Of a stretch of 64,000 nucleotides of DNA, positions 33,143 to 43,744 are shown piece after piece. The position numbers were made by a program, and so were the translations under genes. The notes beneath the pieces were generated by a model. That model saw nothing but the letters and a program-made list of their open reading frames with translations. It searched no databases and had not been told where the DNA came from. The first letter of the stretch is position 1; the number at the start of each line of letters is the position of its first letter. The stretch is from Gonapodya prolifera JEL478 (taxonomy: Eukaryota; Monoblepharomycota; Monoblepharidomycetes; Monoblepharidales; Gonapodyaceae), in assembly GCA_001574975.1 (NCBI GenBank), contig KQ965731.1:1-64000 (forward strand), written 5' to 3'.

Positions 33143-34805
33143 ATGGTTACGCCGACGAACAGTGGAACCAGCAACGTGCCACTCTCAAGGCCACAGAGCT
33201 ATTCAAAGAGTTCGAGACACAAGGCGGAGCTGGAAAGACGTGAGAGACATCTGATGCATCCTCGACGTTCCTATAAGAGCTATACAGGTCTTTTTAGCGA
33301 TGCGGCGCTCTTCCGATCCGAGACACATCGCATTGATGACGGAAAGAAGAAAAAGCGACGGGCACTCAATAAGAAGTTTGTGATCAGGATCGTAGAAGTA
33401 AGTGCGATTGCCTTTCGAACGACTACGTGAGGTTGAATGAGTTCACCAAGCACTACTCCATAGCACCGCCTATTCAATTGGTTTATTATGGCGGTCATTA
33501 TTTGCAACATTGTCACCATTACTGTCGAAACTGAGTATGTGGCAAGCGCGCCGTCGACAGACGGTGGTGCTGCCGAAACTCCGCCAGTATTTCAGTACCT
33601 GGATCTTGTGTACCTCGCCATCTACACAATCGAGGCCGCGCTCAAAATTTACGCGGACTTCGGGATATATTGGAAGGGAGGGTACAACAGATTCGACTTT
33701 TTTATTTTGACGATGAGCTATGCCCAGTGGATTGCCAGCTTGGTCGCGACAGGAAGCACCAACTTGACCGTGCTGAGGATGCTTCGAGGTAATTATTTTA
33801 ATATCTTTACGGCGATGCACCAAAGTGTCACTCATTGAATGTTGCATAGCGCTTCGGGCACTCCGAGCATTCCGCTCCGTATCCATGGTTCGGACTTTGC
33901 AGGTCATCGTAAACGCCTTGACGCGAACCATTACACGCGACATCATTGATGTGATCATTCTGCTACTCATCACGATATTCATCTATGCAGTGATGGGAGT
34001 GTACCTGTTTGGTAAGTACACGACTTTCTGTAATTTCGTCATCCTCTCTATTTAATAAATAGAAGTATATTAAGGTGACGATCCGACGAAACCTGCTTAT
34101 AGTGACTGGGCTAGTCTTGATAAGGCCTTCCATGTGCTATGGGTGTGGACCACAACCGATGGCTGGCAAGGCTACCAACAAAAGTTGGAAGACTCCGGGT
34201 ACTCTGGGAATCAGTACTTCGCCATGAGCTTTATCTTTATAGCGAGTATGATCATCACAAATCTTTTCATTGCCATCATTTGCGAGGTATGTCCAGTATA
34301 GCAACTACTCATTTGAGCATTCTGAGTAACAACACCAACTTTTCTCCTGACAAGAACATTGACGAGGCGACCCAAGCTGACCGAGCGCTGCAACTATACA
34401 AGCTCCGAAAAGCACGTCAGCAGAAGCGTGACATGTTCATGCGCAAGCAAAAGTCCGACATGCGAAACTTGGTTGCGCAACAGAGACTGTCCGGTAACAT
34501 GCAAGAGCTGCTTGCAAAGCTTGCCGGCACATTGCGACATGATGACATTGTTGCACAATCGCACCTGAGTTGCAACCTTACCTGGCTTGAGACATACATG
34601 GTGACTCTTCACTACCACGAAAACACTATGTATAGGTGAGGAAAACCGACTTCAGAATCTCATCTTCTCGTCAGATAACTGATACACCGCAACGATTTCG
34701 GCATAAATGATGTTTAGGATACAGCAAACCCATTTTCGGATAGCGAACTCCCTGGCTGAAATTGTAGATAGTCGGTATTCTGCTCGATTGAAGGAAGAAA
34801 TATGA
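33143..34805 (+). CDS. Single-domain (six-helix) voltage-gated cation channel, CatSper-like
   Basis: Six exons: 33143-33397, 33464-33788, 33850-34011, 34075-34286, 34355-34635 and 34721-34805, about 440 residues. After a basic cytosolic N-terminus come S1 (RLFNWFIMAVIICNIVTITV), S2 (LDLVYLAIYTIEAALKIYAD), S3, an S4 with arginines every third residue (LRMLRALRALRAFRSVSMVR), S5 (VIILLLITIFIYAVMGVYLF), a pore loop WVWTTTDGWQGYQ and S6 (FIFIASMIITNLFIAIICE). The TxDxW pore motif is that of the calcium-selective CatSper pores. One domain plus a helical C-terminus of 120 residues (KLRKARQQKRDMFMRKQKS) fits CATSPER3/4-size subunits, not the four-domain calcium channels of other fungi. Earlier comparative work found CatSper genes in zoosporic fungi. 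Subunit identity (1 to 4) is undecided. Confidence 0.82.
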
Positions 34806-34847
34806 TGCTTTCGGGTTTATTGAATCAACATCGCGCCCAACACACCG

Positions 34848-37800
34848 ATGGGGCCGCAAAAGCAGCTGGATCTGCGCGGCGTGCAGACGTTGTTCCCCTA
34901 CGACCCTTATGGAGTCCAGGTCGACCTCATGGAGCGAGTTTTGCTGGCGCTGGTGAGGTGTAATATCGTCTTCGCATGAGCGGGATCTTTGATTCACAAT
35001 GTATTTGACTCGATTCGCACCGAACACTGCAGCAAAGCAAGCGTCATGCTCTCATCGAGTCTCCAACCGGCACTGGGAAGACACTGTGTCTCCTTTGCGC
35101 TGTCCTCGCGTGGCGGGAACACTACGCCGCTCGAAACCAGCTCAAAGCATCATTAGGGGCAGCCCCAATCAGCGATGGAAGTATCTCGAGTGATTTCAAC
35201 CACGAAAAAGCCAGAAGGATTTTGCAGGAGCTGGAAAATGCGGTGGGAGAGGGATCGGAAGGTGAGTTGCCTCACATGATCAAATGGGAACTCTGCAACA
35301 ACGGTAAATCAGGAATGATAAATTTGCGAGTGGTGTTGTGAACCCTGTGAATGAGATGTCGGGAGCATTCTGGTTGTAGTTCTGAATCAGAACTCTCTTC
35401 CAAAAGATGACCCGCCAAATCCCCCTGCCATATACTATGCCTCACGAACGCACTCTCAGCTGTCGAACTGCGTCCGTGAGTTGAGAAATACCGGCTATCG
35501 GCCGCGGACGGCCGTTCTAGCATCGCGCGAACAACTTTGCCTTGATGATACCGTGCGAGAGGCTCGAAGTAATGCGGCCAGGGCTAGCATGTGCAGACAG
35601 AAAGTTGCCAAGAAAGAGTGCAGGTGGCATGCTGGTGTTGAGAGCGTAGCAAAGCGAGGTTGGACCGAGGACCGAACCTCACTTTCTGGGACAAATAGCT
35701 CCGAGTTCGCCACTGCGCTTCAATTGCTGTCGGGTGGTCCAGACGGCAATGAAATGAGCTCAAGCGATGCGTTTCAGTCGAACGGGGTCAAGCACGGAGG
35801 TACTCCTTCCCCCCTTATGGATATTGAAGACCTTGTTGCTTTTGGACGGGAAAACAGCGCATGCCCCTACTTTTTGTCACGAGAGATGCAACCTCGCGCC
35901 GATATCACATTCCTGCCGTATCAATACCTCCTTGATCCAAATGCGAGAAAGGCGCAAGGAGTTGACCTGAGAGGTGCTATTGTTATATTTGATGAGGTGA
36001 GTGTTTGAAGCCTGTGCTTTCTTTCTGTTCACATCATTGGATCCACCAATCATAATTGCCTACTAGGCACACAACTTGGAGTCTGTGTGCGGAGATACGA
36101 CGTCGTTCGAGTTTAGCACGGCAGAGTTGGCTTTGTGCGCCGAGGAGGCACGTCAATGCGCCGAATACTCTGTCAAGCCAGGGTATAACGGCGAGCAAAC
36201 CAAGGAGGATTTTGAGATCCTGGAAGGTCTGCCACTTTCATGCTATTTGATTGAGCTTCGAATTCTGACTTGCCTTCACCTAAAGCGCTCATTTCAAAGC
36301 TCATCTCAAACCTTCAATCACTACCCATGAATAACTCATCGGGGGATTTGGTGCGTCCGGGAGAATACATCTTCGACCTGTTTGCGTCAGTTAAGGTAAC
36401 ATTCGACACATGGGAAGTGCTCGGAAGGGTCCTAGAAGGGGGGGTCCAAACCCTCGTCCAAGGTAGCAGCTGTCTTGCAGAGCGCTCTTATTTCTAGACT
36501 GACCATAGTGTTTCCAGCGTCGTCGGGTTCCTCAAATCGCCGCAGTCTACGCGCGAACCTGTCTTCCCTCCACAATGCATTAAAGACTTGTTTTCAACCA
36601 TCTCTACGTCATCTCGACCGTGACCAGCTTAGTGCTGCTCTAGCGGCATATCGAGTCCACATTTGCCCCACAGCTACTTCCCGTGGGAGTGCTGACGGTA
36701 GAACACTGAGCTTCTGGTGCTTCGATTCCGGAGTTGCGATGAGAGACCTTGCAGCAGCAGGGGTCAGGAATATCATTCTCGCGAGTGGAACACTCTCTCC
36801 ACTGGAGGGAGTTGCAATGGAGCTTGGCCTGTAAGCTGATTGTGGTTTCCTACTTTCGCGCTCGTCATCCGAATCTGATTTGTGTTCGACCAGCTCATTC
36901 GACGTCCGGTTGGAAAATCCGCACATTATCTCTGACAACCAGACTTTGGTGGCGGTGGTTACCAAAGGACCGACAGGCGCGTCGCTCAATTGTTCGTACC
37001 AAAGAAGAGACGATGCGGCCTACCGTAACGATTTGGGCAACGCGATCGTTAACTTTGCTCGGTGAGTGTCTCAAATTAAATGAGGTGTGACGTTCTTAAC
37101 TGGCGAAAACAGAACAATCCCCGATGGATTACTATGTTTTTTCCCTAGTTATTTTCTCATGTTAAGTTGCCTCGAATCTTGGAAGTCATCTGTGGGTGTG
37201 ATCTTCAAGGAACATTCATGAACGTGCATGACACCATTTACGCTTCCAGACCCCGACTTCACCACGCTCTATTCTCGACCGTATTCAACAGCATAAACAT
37301 CTGGTGGTTGAACCCCAAAATAAGGCAGAGTTCGCTCGTGCCATCGAACATTTCTATTCAATGGTGGATCAATGCAAAGGACAATCAGACAATGGACCGC
37401 AGGCCCAAAGTGGTGTGTCCCAATCAGGCGCTATTTTCTTTGCCGTGTGGTGAGTGATTTGCGAATATTGCACTGTGATGAAGAAGAACACAAATACCTG
37501 TCAAAGCCGCGGGAAAGTGTCAGAGGGAGTTGACTTCAGTGACGCCAAAGCTCGTGGGGTAATCGTTACTGGGCTACCATTTCCGGCTGCAAAAGATCCC
37601 AAGGTATTTTCCCTCGTCAATTTATTATCATCCTTATCGCTAAGACGTTTGCAATTCAATAGGTCTCTTTGAAGAAGCAGTATCTCGATGACTCCCACTC
37701 CAGAAATAGAGCTGTCATAGATGGTGCAACGTGGTATCGCCAGCAAGCTACGCGCGCTGTGAACCAGGTAACCTTTTCTTACACCTGTTTTGGATTGATC

Positions 37801-38791
37801 TGCTCGTCATTTACGGAAAGCAATCGTAGGCAATTGGTCGAGCGATCCGACACAAATCCGATTATGGTGCAATCATTCTTCTCGATGATAGATTTGCATC
37901 TCGGCAATCGCTCGACGCTCTTCCAGTGTGGGTTCGTCCTCGCGTGATAGTCCATCAATCATTTGCTACTGTCCAAGGCGCACTTGTAAAGTTTTTCAGG
38001 GGCCGTGAGGATACGGTAAAGGTGAGATGTTGCTCACTCCCATCATTAAAGAACTGCTTTTATCATCCATAGACTACGGGGCCGTCTTCTAGTTTGGAGT
38101 CCGTTTCGAACGAACGACCATCTTCCGCGCCTACATTGGTGAGCCGCATTGCTGCAGTGCGTCAAATGACAGCAGTGTCTTGGACAAGTACAGAACTCTC
38201 TTCGAACTGTGGGTTTTTCATTATCACCAGTGTGATGCAACGAGCTCTCATCCCATGTCAGTCCAAATTCGCCCCTCAAATCACACCACCACTTTTGAGC
38301 GCGCCCTCCGTGCCCTGGGTCAAGCAGATGTACCCAACGAACAACCGCGACCGCTTTTGAAGAATGTGGGGGCCACTGGACACCATATTGCCGATCCGGA
38401 GGATGACGTTATTTCACCACCAGAACCTTCGCACGAACCTGCGCCCGAATACCGGAGCAATTCATCAACCTCCACTCTTATCACAAACGAAAACAATTTG
38501 TCAACAGTCTCGAAACCTTCGGACGCCCGGACATATCTGGATATCGTAAAAGCAACATTTTCGAAGACACATTACAAACAATTGCAGCGACATTTGAAAT
38601 CGTTTAAATCTAAGGAGATCGACTTTTGGAAGCTGGTCAAAGCACTTGAAGAACTTCTCTCGAGCTACAACGCATCCGACGCGTTCGAGATAATGGATAA
38701 GTTCGGGGACTTTGTGCCCAAGAGGTTTCAGACCACATTCGCAGAAAGGGCGAATCAGTACAAGGAGTCGCGTCAGCCGTTTTTGCATTAG
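34848..38791 (+). CDS. RTEL1: RTEL1-type DNA helicase (XPD-like, Fe-S) with harmonin-N-like domain
   Basis: An ATP-dependent 5'-3' helicase that dismantles D-loops and telomeric structures. From [20 protein letters not shown] the motifs run: [20 protein letters not shown] (Walker A), [18 protein letters not shown], the Fe-S cluster region with Cys in SMCRQ, KKECRWH and [32 protein letters not shown], the DEAH box in [84 protein letters not shown], and [20 protein letters not shown]. The C-terminus holds [20 protein letters not shown] and [15 protein letters not shown], like the harmonin-N-like domain of vertebrate RTEL1. No PIP box or RING is seen. About 10 introns. Start to stop is one continuous gene; one intron near 38189-38258 was placed by frame. 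Confidence 0.9.
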
Positions 38792-38845
38792 CATAACCTT
38801 TACATATTTGCATTTCATGTCATACATACCTACCGTCTTCACAAA

Positions 38846-40937
38846 ATGTACTGCGGCCGAAAGCCTTCTATTAACCCAGAGGTCGTGGTGGCTCAGAGTC
38901 GAGATATGGATGTGGATGGTGCAACGACAGAGAACGAGATGATTGGAGATGTCACGGAGAATGGCGACGCGATGGACACAGAAACAAAGTCATTGATCGG
39001 CGTCCAGTCGCAGTTGGAGTATCTCAGGGGTGCACGGTCGATCGCGGAGCTACTAGAAAGATTACCGGACTATAAGGCAGTGCCATTTACTACCGATAGT
39101 GAATTTAGTGCGGATGCGACGGATCAATGTGGGACCGCGGTCGATACTGTTGACCCTCAAGCACTGGAGGCTGGGCTCCAAACCGTGATTAAGGTTCGTC
39201 GCAATGTGTGAATTTGAGGGTCGGTCAAGGAGAGGAGTCGTGGACTCTTGGTTTCAAGTAACGACTCTTAGCTGGAATGGTAGTGTGGTCCTCACAGTGA
39301 TTTGTCACCATTGGCGCATGAATTCTCTTTGTCGCTGCTCGTGTTTGGTGGGATGTCGGCTGGAGGATTGCAGATGACCACATGATGACGAAGCGGAAGC
39401 GGAGCGTCACCAATAAGTGGCTTTCATGAAGTGCCGTGAAGGATACAAAGGGCCTGCGTCTAAGACACAACGAAAAAAGCACGCGATTTACTTAACAACG
39501 TCTTTTGCGTTTCGCCTGTGTCGGATGTTGCTTATAGGCTTGTTTATCCTCCAACCTTCCTCTTCTTCGGTCATCTCTCTTTGCACCGAGTCCCCGACAT
39601 AACGGCCCGGTCTACGCCATGTGCTCCACACCAGTGCCATACGAACGAATCGCTAATATGGTTTTGTCTCTTGCGTCTCAAAAGGCCGTCGTTGATGGAC
39701 TTGGTCGAGACTGGCAGGGTATGAGAGCACTTCACGTTGCTATTGGGGCCGTCGTGGCAGGTGACATCGTTGGGCGAAGAAGAGAACGGGAGATTGCATC
39801 TGGAGGTCGAACACTGGGATGGACAGAGTGGCCACCGCCGTCACATCCCGCCGTTCCTGCAACCACGGTTGCGTTGGGGTCACCATCATCCACACGCTCG
39901 AATGGGCCAACCACTGGGCCATCTTCCGCTGAATCGATATCTGGGAAGGTCTCCAAACCGGTATGTAGAGAACTGAGGCGATTTTCTGAGCTCTGTTCCA
40001 TCGATTCCTCCATGCAAGATTCCAAGCGAATTATCCAACGACAATCCTGCCAACCCCGAGCTACCGCCGCATCTCCTTCTTTGCCCTCCCACTGCTGCAG
40101 ATGTTGCTTATGACCCTGCGCCGGGCCCTCAAAGTTGTCGATCTCGGGAGGACATTGTGTCTTGGCGAGAAGCATGTGCGATCGGACTTGCGGAGGTGAG
40201 TTGATCTTGCAGTGAGCGCATAGCGTCCCCAGCCAGTCTACTGGACGAGAGGAAGCACAGTGTGATCGCATAATGCTCCGTTGGAAGAGCGAGCTACGAA
40301 GGATGATGACTTGCAGAATGACTGGCCCTCTTGCCTCTCGAACATCCAATTCAGCTTGTTCCTGTCGATCTGTTGGATCAGCGATGGGGTGGCGGCAACG
40401 TAAGTAGCTCAAAGTTGTGAGGCGAACGACGCCCTCTCATTGAATCTATTTCCCAACCATTAGACTGCACTCCATCTGGCTGCCTTCATCCCCTCATCCA
40501 AGCTTGTCGGACGACTGCTTTCACTGGGCGCTGATCCTACAATCCGGAATCATTTAAACTTGAGTCCTGCCGACATTGCCATCCACACCGAGTCCCACGA
40601 ACTATTGCACCACGCGGCCACCCGCGCTTCCCCTTTTCCGAGCATTCAGGCCTCCCCCCTATCGCCAACCCCGGCTTCTCCAGGCTCCGGCTCAACAACG
40701 CCTACTAAGCGTGCGGTACCTGATGAGGGTTTGGATGTTGGGGAAGTTAGTGGGCGCAGAGTGGGCGGAAAAGCGCCAAGAGTTGGGCCCGCCAATGGCG
40801 CTTTAGAGGCAATCAGTATGAGGAAAGCGTCGGGTGCTCGAACAACTGTGCGATCCTCTGCGAGGATCAAAGGGAATGGTGGTGTTGGGACAGGCATTTA
40901 TACCAATGGGAAGGCGGAAGACGCGATGGAGGCCTGA
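38846..40937 (+). CDS. Ankyrin-repeat protein
   Basis: The first long exon (38846 to about 39196) starts MYCGRKPSINPEVVVAQSRD, followed by MDVDGATTENEMIGD and LRGARSIAELLERLPDY. After a gap (39.2-39.6 kb) a second block starts about 39619, with MRALHVAIGAVVAG, a possible ankyrin helix. A clear ankyrin repeat is built across the intron at 40420-40464: RWGGGNTALHLAAFIPSSKL, VGRLLSLGADPTIRNHLNLS, PADIAIHTESHELLHHA. A Ser/Pro-rich, Arg/Gly-rich tail (ASPLSPTPASPGSGSTTPTK) ends at 40937. The protein may be one gene or two; the junction over 39.2-39.6 kb is unresolved. It faces MESH1 tail to tail with 26 bp between stops. Confidence 0.6.
39212..39618 (+). other. Unresolved stretch inside or between ankyrin gene parts
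   Basis: About 400 bases without a clear exon. A short open frame near 39417 (FMKCREGYKGPASKTQRKKH) has no recognisable domain. It is either a long intron, longer than nearly all others in the window, or the gap between two genes. Confidence 0.35.
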
Positions 40938-40963
40938 ATGCAACCATGCATTGTATTTTTTTT

Positions 40964-42060
40964 TCATGAGACTGCATAACATGTATTCGACGTCATCTGC
41001 GAGACGTGCAAGGAGCAGGGATGAAATGTTGTAAAAACCGCAAAGCGACACAGGCAAGAACGTGCCAGAACATACGAAAGATAATTTTGCTGCGATTCTT
41101 CCACCCGGTCGGACTTGTTGGGACCAGCTTTGAACACCTCATCAAGTTCGTGTTCCAAGTACGCATTGGACCCTCGAAGACCGTCTAACACAGTAGGGCG
41201 CGTGACGCTCCTTCTTTGGTTTATCATGCGGGATGACTCACCTACGACTGCTTTCGCCCATTCAAAGTACTCGGAGACCCGTTGTGGTGACCTCAAAGTA
41301 AAAGTGTAATTACAAACGGACTACAATGTGTTGTGAAACCTGGGCAGCCCACCATCCCTCCGGCGAGGTCCTGTGTTGGCGGGATGAGTAAGGAGGGGTT
41401 GGTTGCGGGTTCGGAAGAAGGTACTTGGATTCAGAAATTTTTGAGGTATCGCGAGGGGACGGTACCTCTGTAAATCTCTCAGGTTGTAAAGTTTGTCAGC
41501 GAGCTTCACATGCTTGGCCTTCAATGACTTTTTCGGTGCGTTCTTGACCTGTAAGCTGCAAAATTGGTTTTCAGAGTAACCCAGAAACAAATCATGGCAA
41601 CTAAATCACCGACGCGGAAAAGTCTAGGTGGTGAGTTTCACCTTTTCCTCTCCTGTTTGGGAAGAGTCTTGTCATCTGTGCATTCCATGACGATTCTTGC
41701 GACCTCTTCCCCAAATTCTTGCACAAGCTCATCTCTCGTCGTGTCAGTATCCTCCAAGGTGTCATGGAGAACAGCAGCTTGAAGAGTCTGGATGTCGAAC
41801 ACCTAAAATGTCGGCAATTAACGGTCGGGGACCGACGGCGGAATGCACGACGCGAGAAGCTCCTCATTCACCTTTCCTTCTTCTGTTAAAATTCCCGCTA
41901 CACCAATCGGATGATTTATGTATGGCGTTTTCGCAGCGTCCTTTCGCCGCTGATTAACGTGTTTCTTTTTCACGAACCCATACGATAAGGGATTGTAAAG
42001 CGAAATCGTCAGAATTCTCCATTTTGATGCGCGCGACGAAAGAATGCAAAATCGTGACAC
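40964..42060 (-). CDS. HDDC3: MESH1/HDDC3-type ppGpp hydrolase (HD domain)
   Basis: A metal-dependent HD-domain hydrolase related to bacterial SpoT that in animals removes pyrophosphate from ppGpp and also acts on NADPH. Minus-strand blocks: [40 protein letters not shown], then [20 protein letters not shown] with the HD pair and downstream Glu-Asp, [37 protein letters not shown], and [13 protein letters not shown] followed by [20 protein letters not shown]. These match HDDC3 of animals and plants. The final residues to the stop at 40964 are a weak tail. The start exon is uncertain, because the first good residues sit near 42030. Four introns. Its C-terminus meets the ankyrin gene. Confidence 0.85.
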
Positions 42061-42236
42061 ACGCGAGCGGCAAAGTCAATCGCTTTCAGGAGTTGTGCGT
42101 GTAAGGGGAGCGAATCCATCGTTGATCGTTGTCTGGGTAACAGACGTGACTGGATCAATTGTGTGACCGAGGCAGACTTTCGTCCGCAGCTTGGGATGTC
42201 TTACAACCATCTTGACATGTTGAGTCGCGAAGAGAT

Positions 42237-43694
42237 TTATTGCTTCTAAAATAAATTTACAGAATGTCCTTTGTCGACCAATGTATCCCATCGTCATTCA
42301 CGTTCCGAAATCAAAACCAAACGCAAAACTCACAAAGAAGACATCCAGTCCTTGGCCGACTTCCCAAAAATGAATGCCTGTGCCAAGGTCCTCGGCCAAG
42401 CCAACTCGGTTCTCCAAAAACAATGGCGATGGGTACCAAACCTCAGCAACGTTTGGTACCCTTGTCACGTGTTCCTCAAACTCGCTGTTCCACACGATTG
42501 CTGGATTGTACTCTAGATGAACTTTTCTCAACAAGGGAGAGAGGGGGGAAACGCATCTTCTTCTCACTCTCCAGAATCTCGAGGTATTGCGGTCCAAGCA
42601 CCGCACTTGCGCCTGCATGATCAAATTTCTGACCGTAACAGTTCACCCCCAACAGAAGTCGTTTCCGACACTCATCGTTCGAGGGACATATTCGTTTCAC
42701 TGCCTCTTCGATCCATTTAGCTGGAGAATTCGGTCCCCGTTTCCCGATACTTGTTGAATAATCGTAGGTGACGAGTGCGACTCTGTCCACGACTTGCAAA
42801 AGGGCTTCCATATGATTGCTTGTGAACAAAGAATCCAGCATTTCGATCTGCGGGTGCTCTCGATGGTACACTTGCACAGTACACATAAGGAGGCCATTTT
42901 GAGCGTGGATAACATGGGCAAGATGTGACAGAAACACCGGTATGTACATTAGTGGAACAGGTGCTTCCACGATGAAGCCATCGAACGAATGTGTACTGCA
43001 AAAGAAGTCGATGAGGGAAGTTTACACATGGTACGATGACACACTAACTTTAGGGCGGACAAAAGAAGTTCCGTCACTTGTGCACTTTCTTCTTCGCTGC
43101 GACTAAACGCTTCCCAACCTTCTCGGTCGACGTCTTCGAATATGACTCGCGGGACGATTTTTGCTCGACGGCCGCCTTCTACAGGTTCCCGAACATCGAG
43201 CATCCAGCCATTGTCGACATCATGGTCCCCTCGAAGTTGCCATTCTGCGCCGTCCTTGGTGCTAGTTCGCAACAACTGGTACCAACAGGGTGCAACGTAA
43301 TCGAACTTTCCCCGAAAGATCTTTGAAGTTTTAGAAGATGTGAGCACCGGCATTAGTGCAACCTCTCTATTAATAGGACGCGGAACTTGAAAATCTGCCT
43401 GCCTTGACAATGTCATAACCTCGGTTGTTCCAAGGGGTCACCCATGCTAGCACCTCCGCATCAGTCGACTTGGAATGTTGAGTGAGATTGGAAAATCGAT
43501 TGTGCCCCTTCAGAATGGCGGAAGGGGAGATTTCTATGCCAACTAATCCGCTGGTTGGTATGTGAGGAAGGTCTTCGCAACCAACTAATCAAGCGATTTT
43601 ACCGATCGTAAGCGGATTCGGTGAAGAGATGGGCCGCGACAAGTCCGTGAAAGGTCAGAGTGGTGATGATGACCGTCAAACCAAGCTTCAGCAT
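42237..43694 (-). CDS. Chitinase-domain protein CHID1-like (GH18, secreted, catalytic motif missing)
   Basis: A GH18 TIM-barrel protein of the CHID1/SI-CLP type. The start (MLKLGLTVIITTLTFHGLVA) is a signal peptide. Next, DAEVLAWVTPWNNRGYDIVK, FRGKFDYVAPCWYQLL, GDHDVDNGWMLDVRE, RAKIVPRVIFEDVDRE, DGFIVEAPVPLMYIPVFLSH, VDRVALVTYDYSTSIGKRGP, KRLLLGVNCYGQKFDH and, in the last large exon, EDLGTGIHFWEVGQGLDVF. The place of the GH18 catalytic box DxxDxDxE reads DGFIVEA, so the acid is absent and the protein is probably carbohydrate-binding, as human CHID1. One junction (after YDIVK) may use a GC-AG intron, because a gc follows the exon there. It lies between MESH1 and EFHC on the same strand. Confidence 0.85.
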
Positions 43695-43744
43695 TATAAT
43701 TTGACTTTTTTTACAACAGTACGACCGATAAAACAAAGGTTTAG

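Noticed and set aside
39732-40412. 226-codon minus-strand frame opposite the ankyrin gene
   Set aside because: It opposes exons whose plus-strand ankyrin repeat is clear across an intron; no family match.
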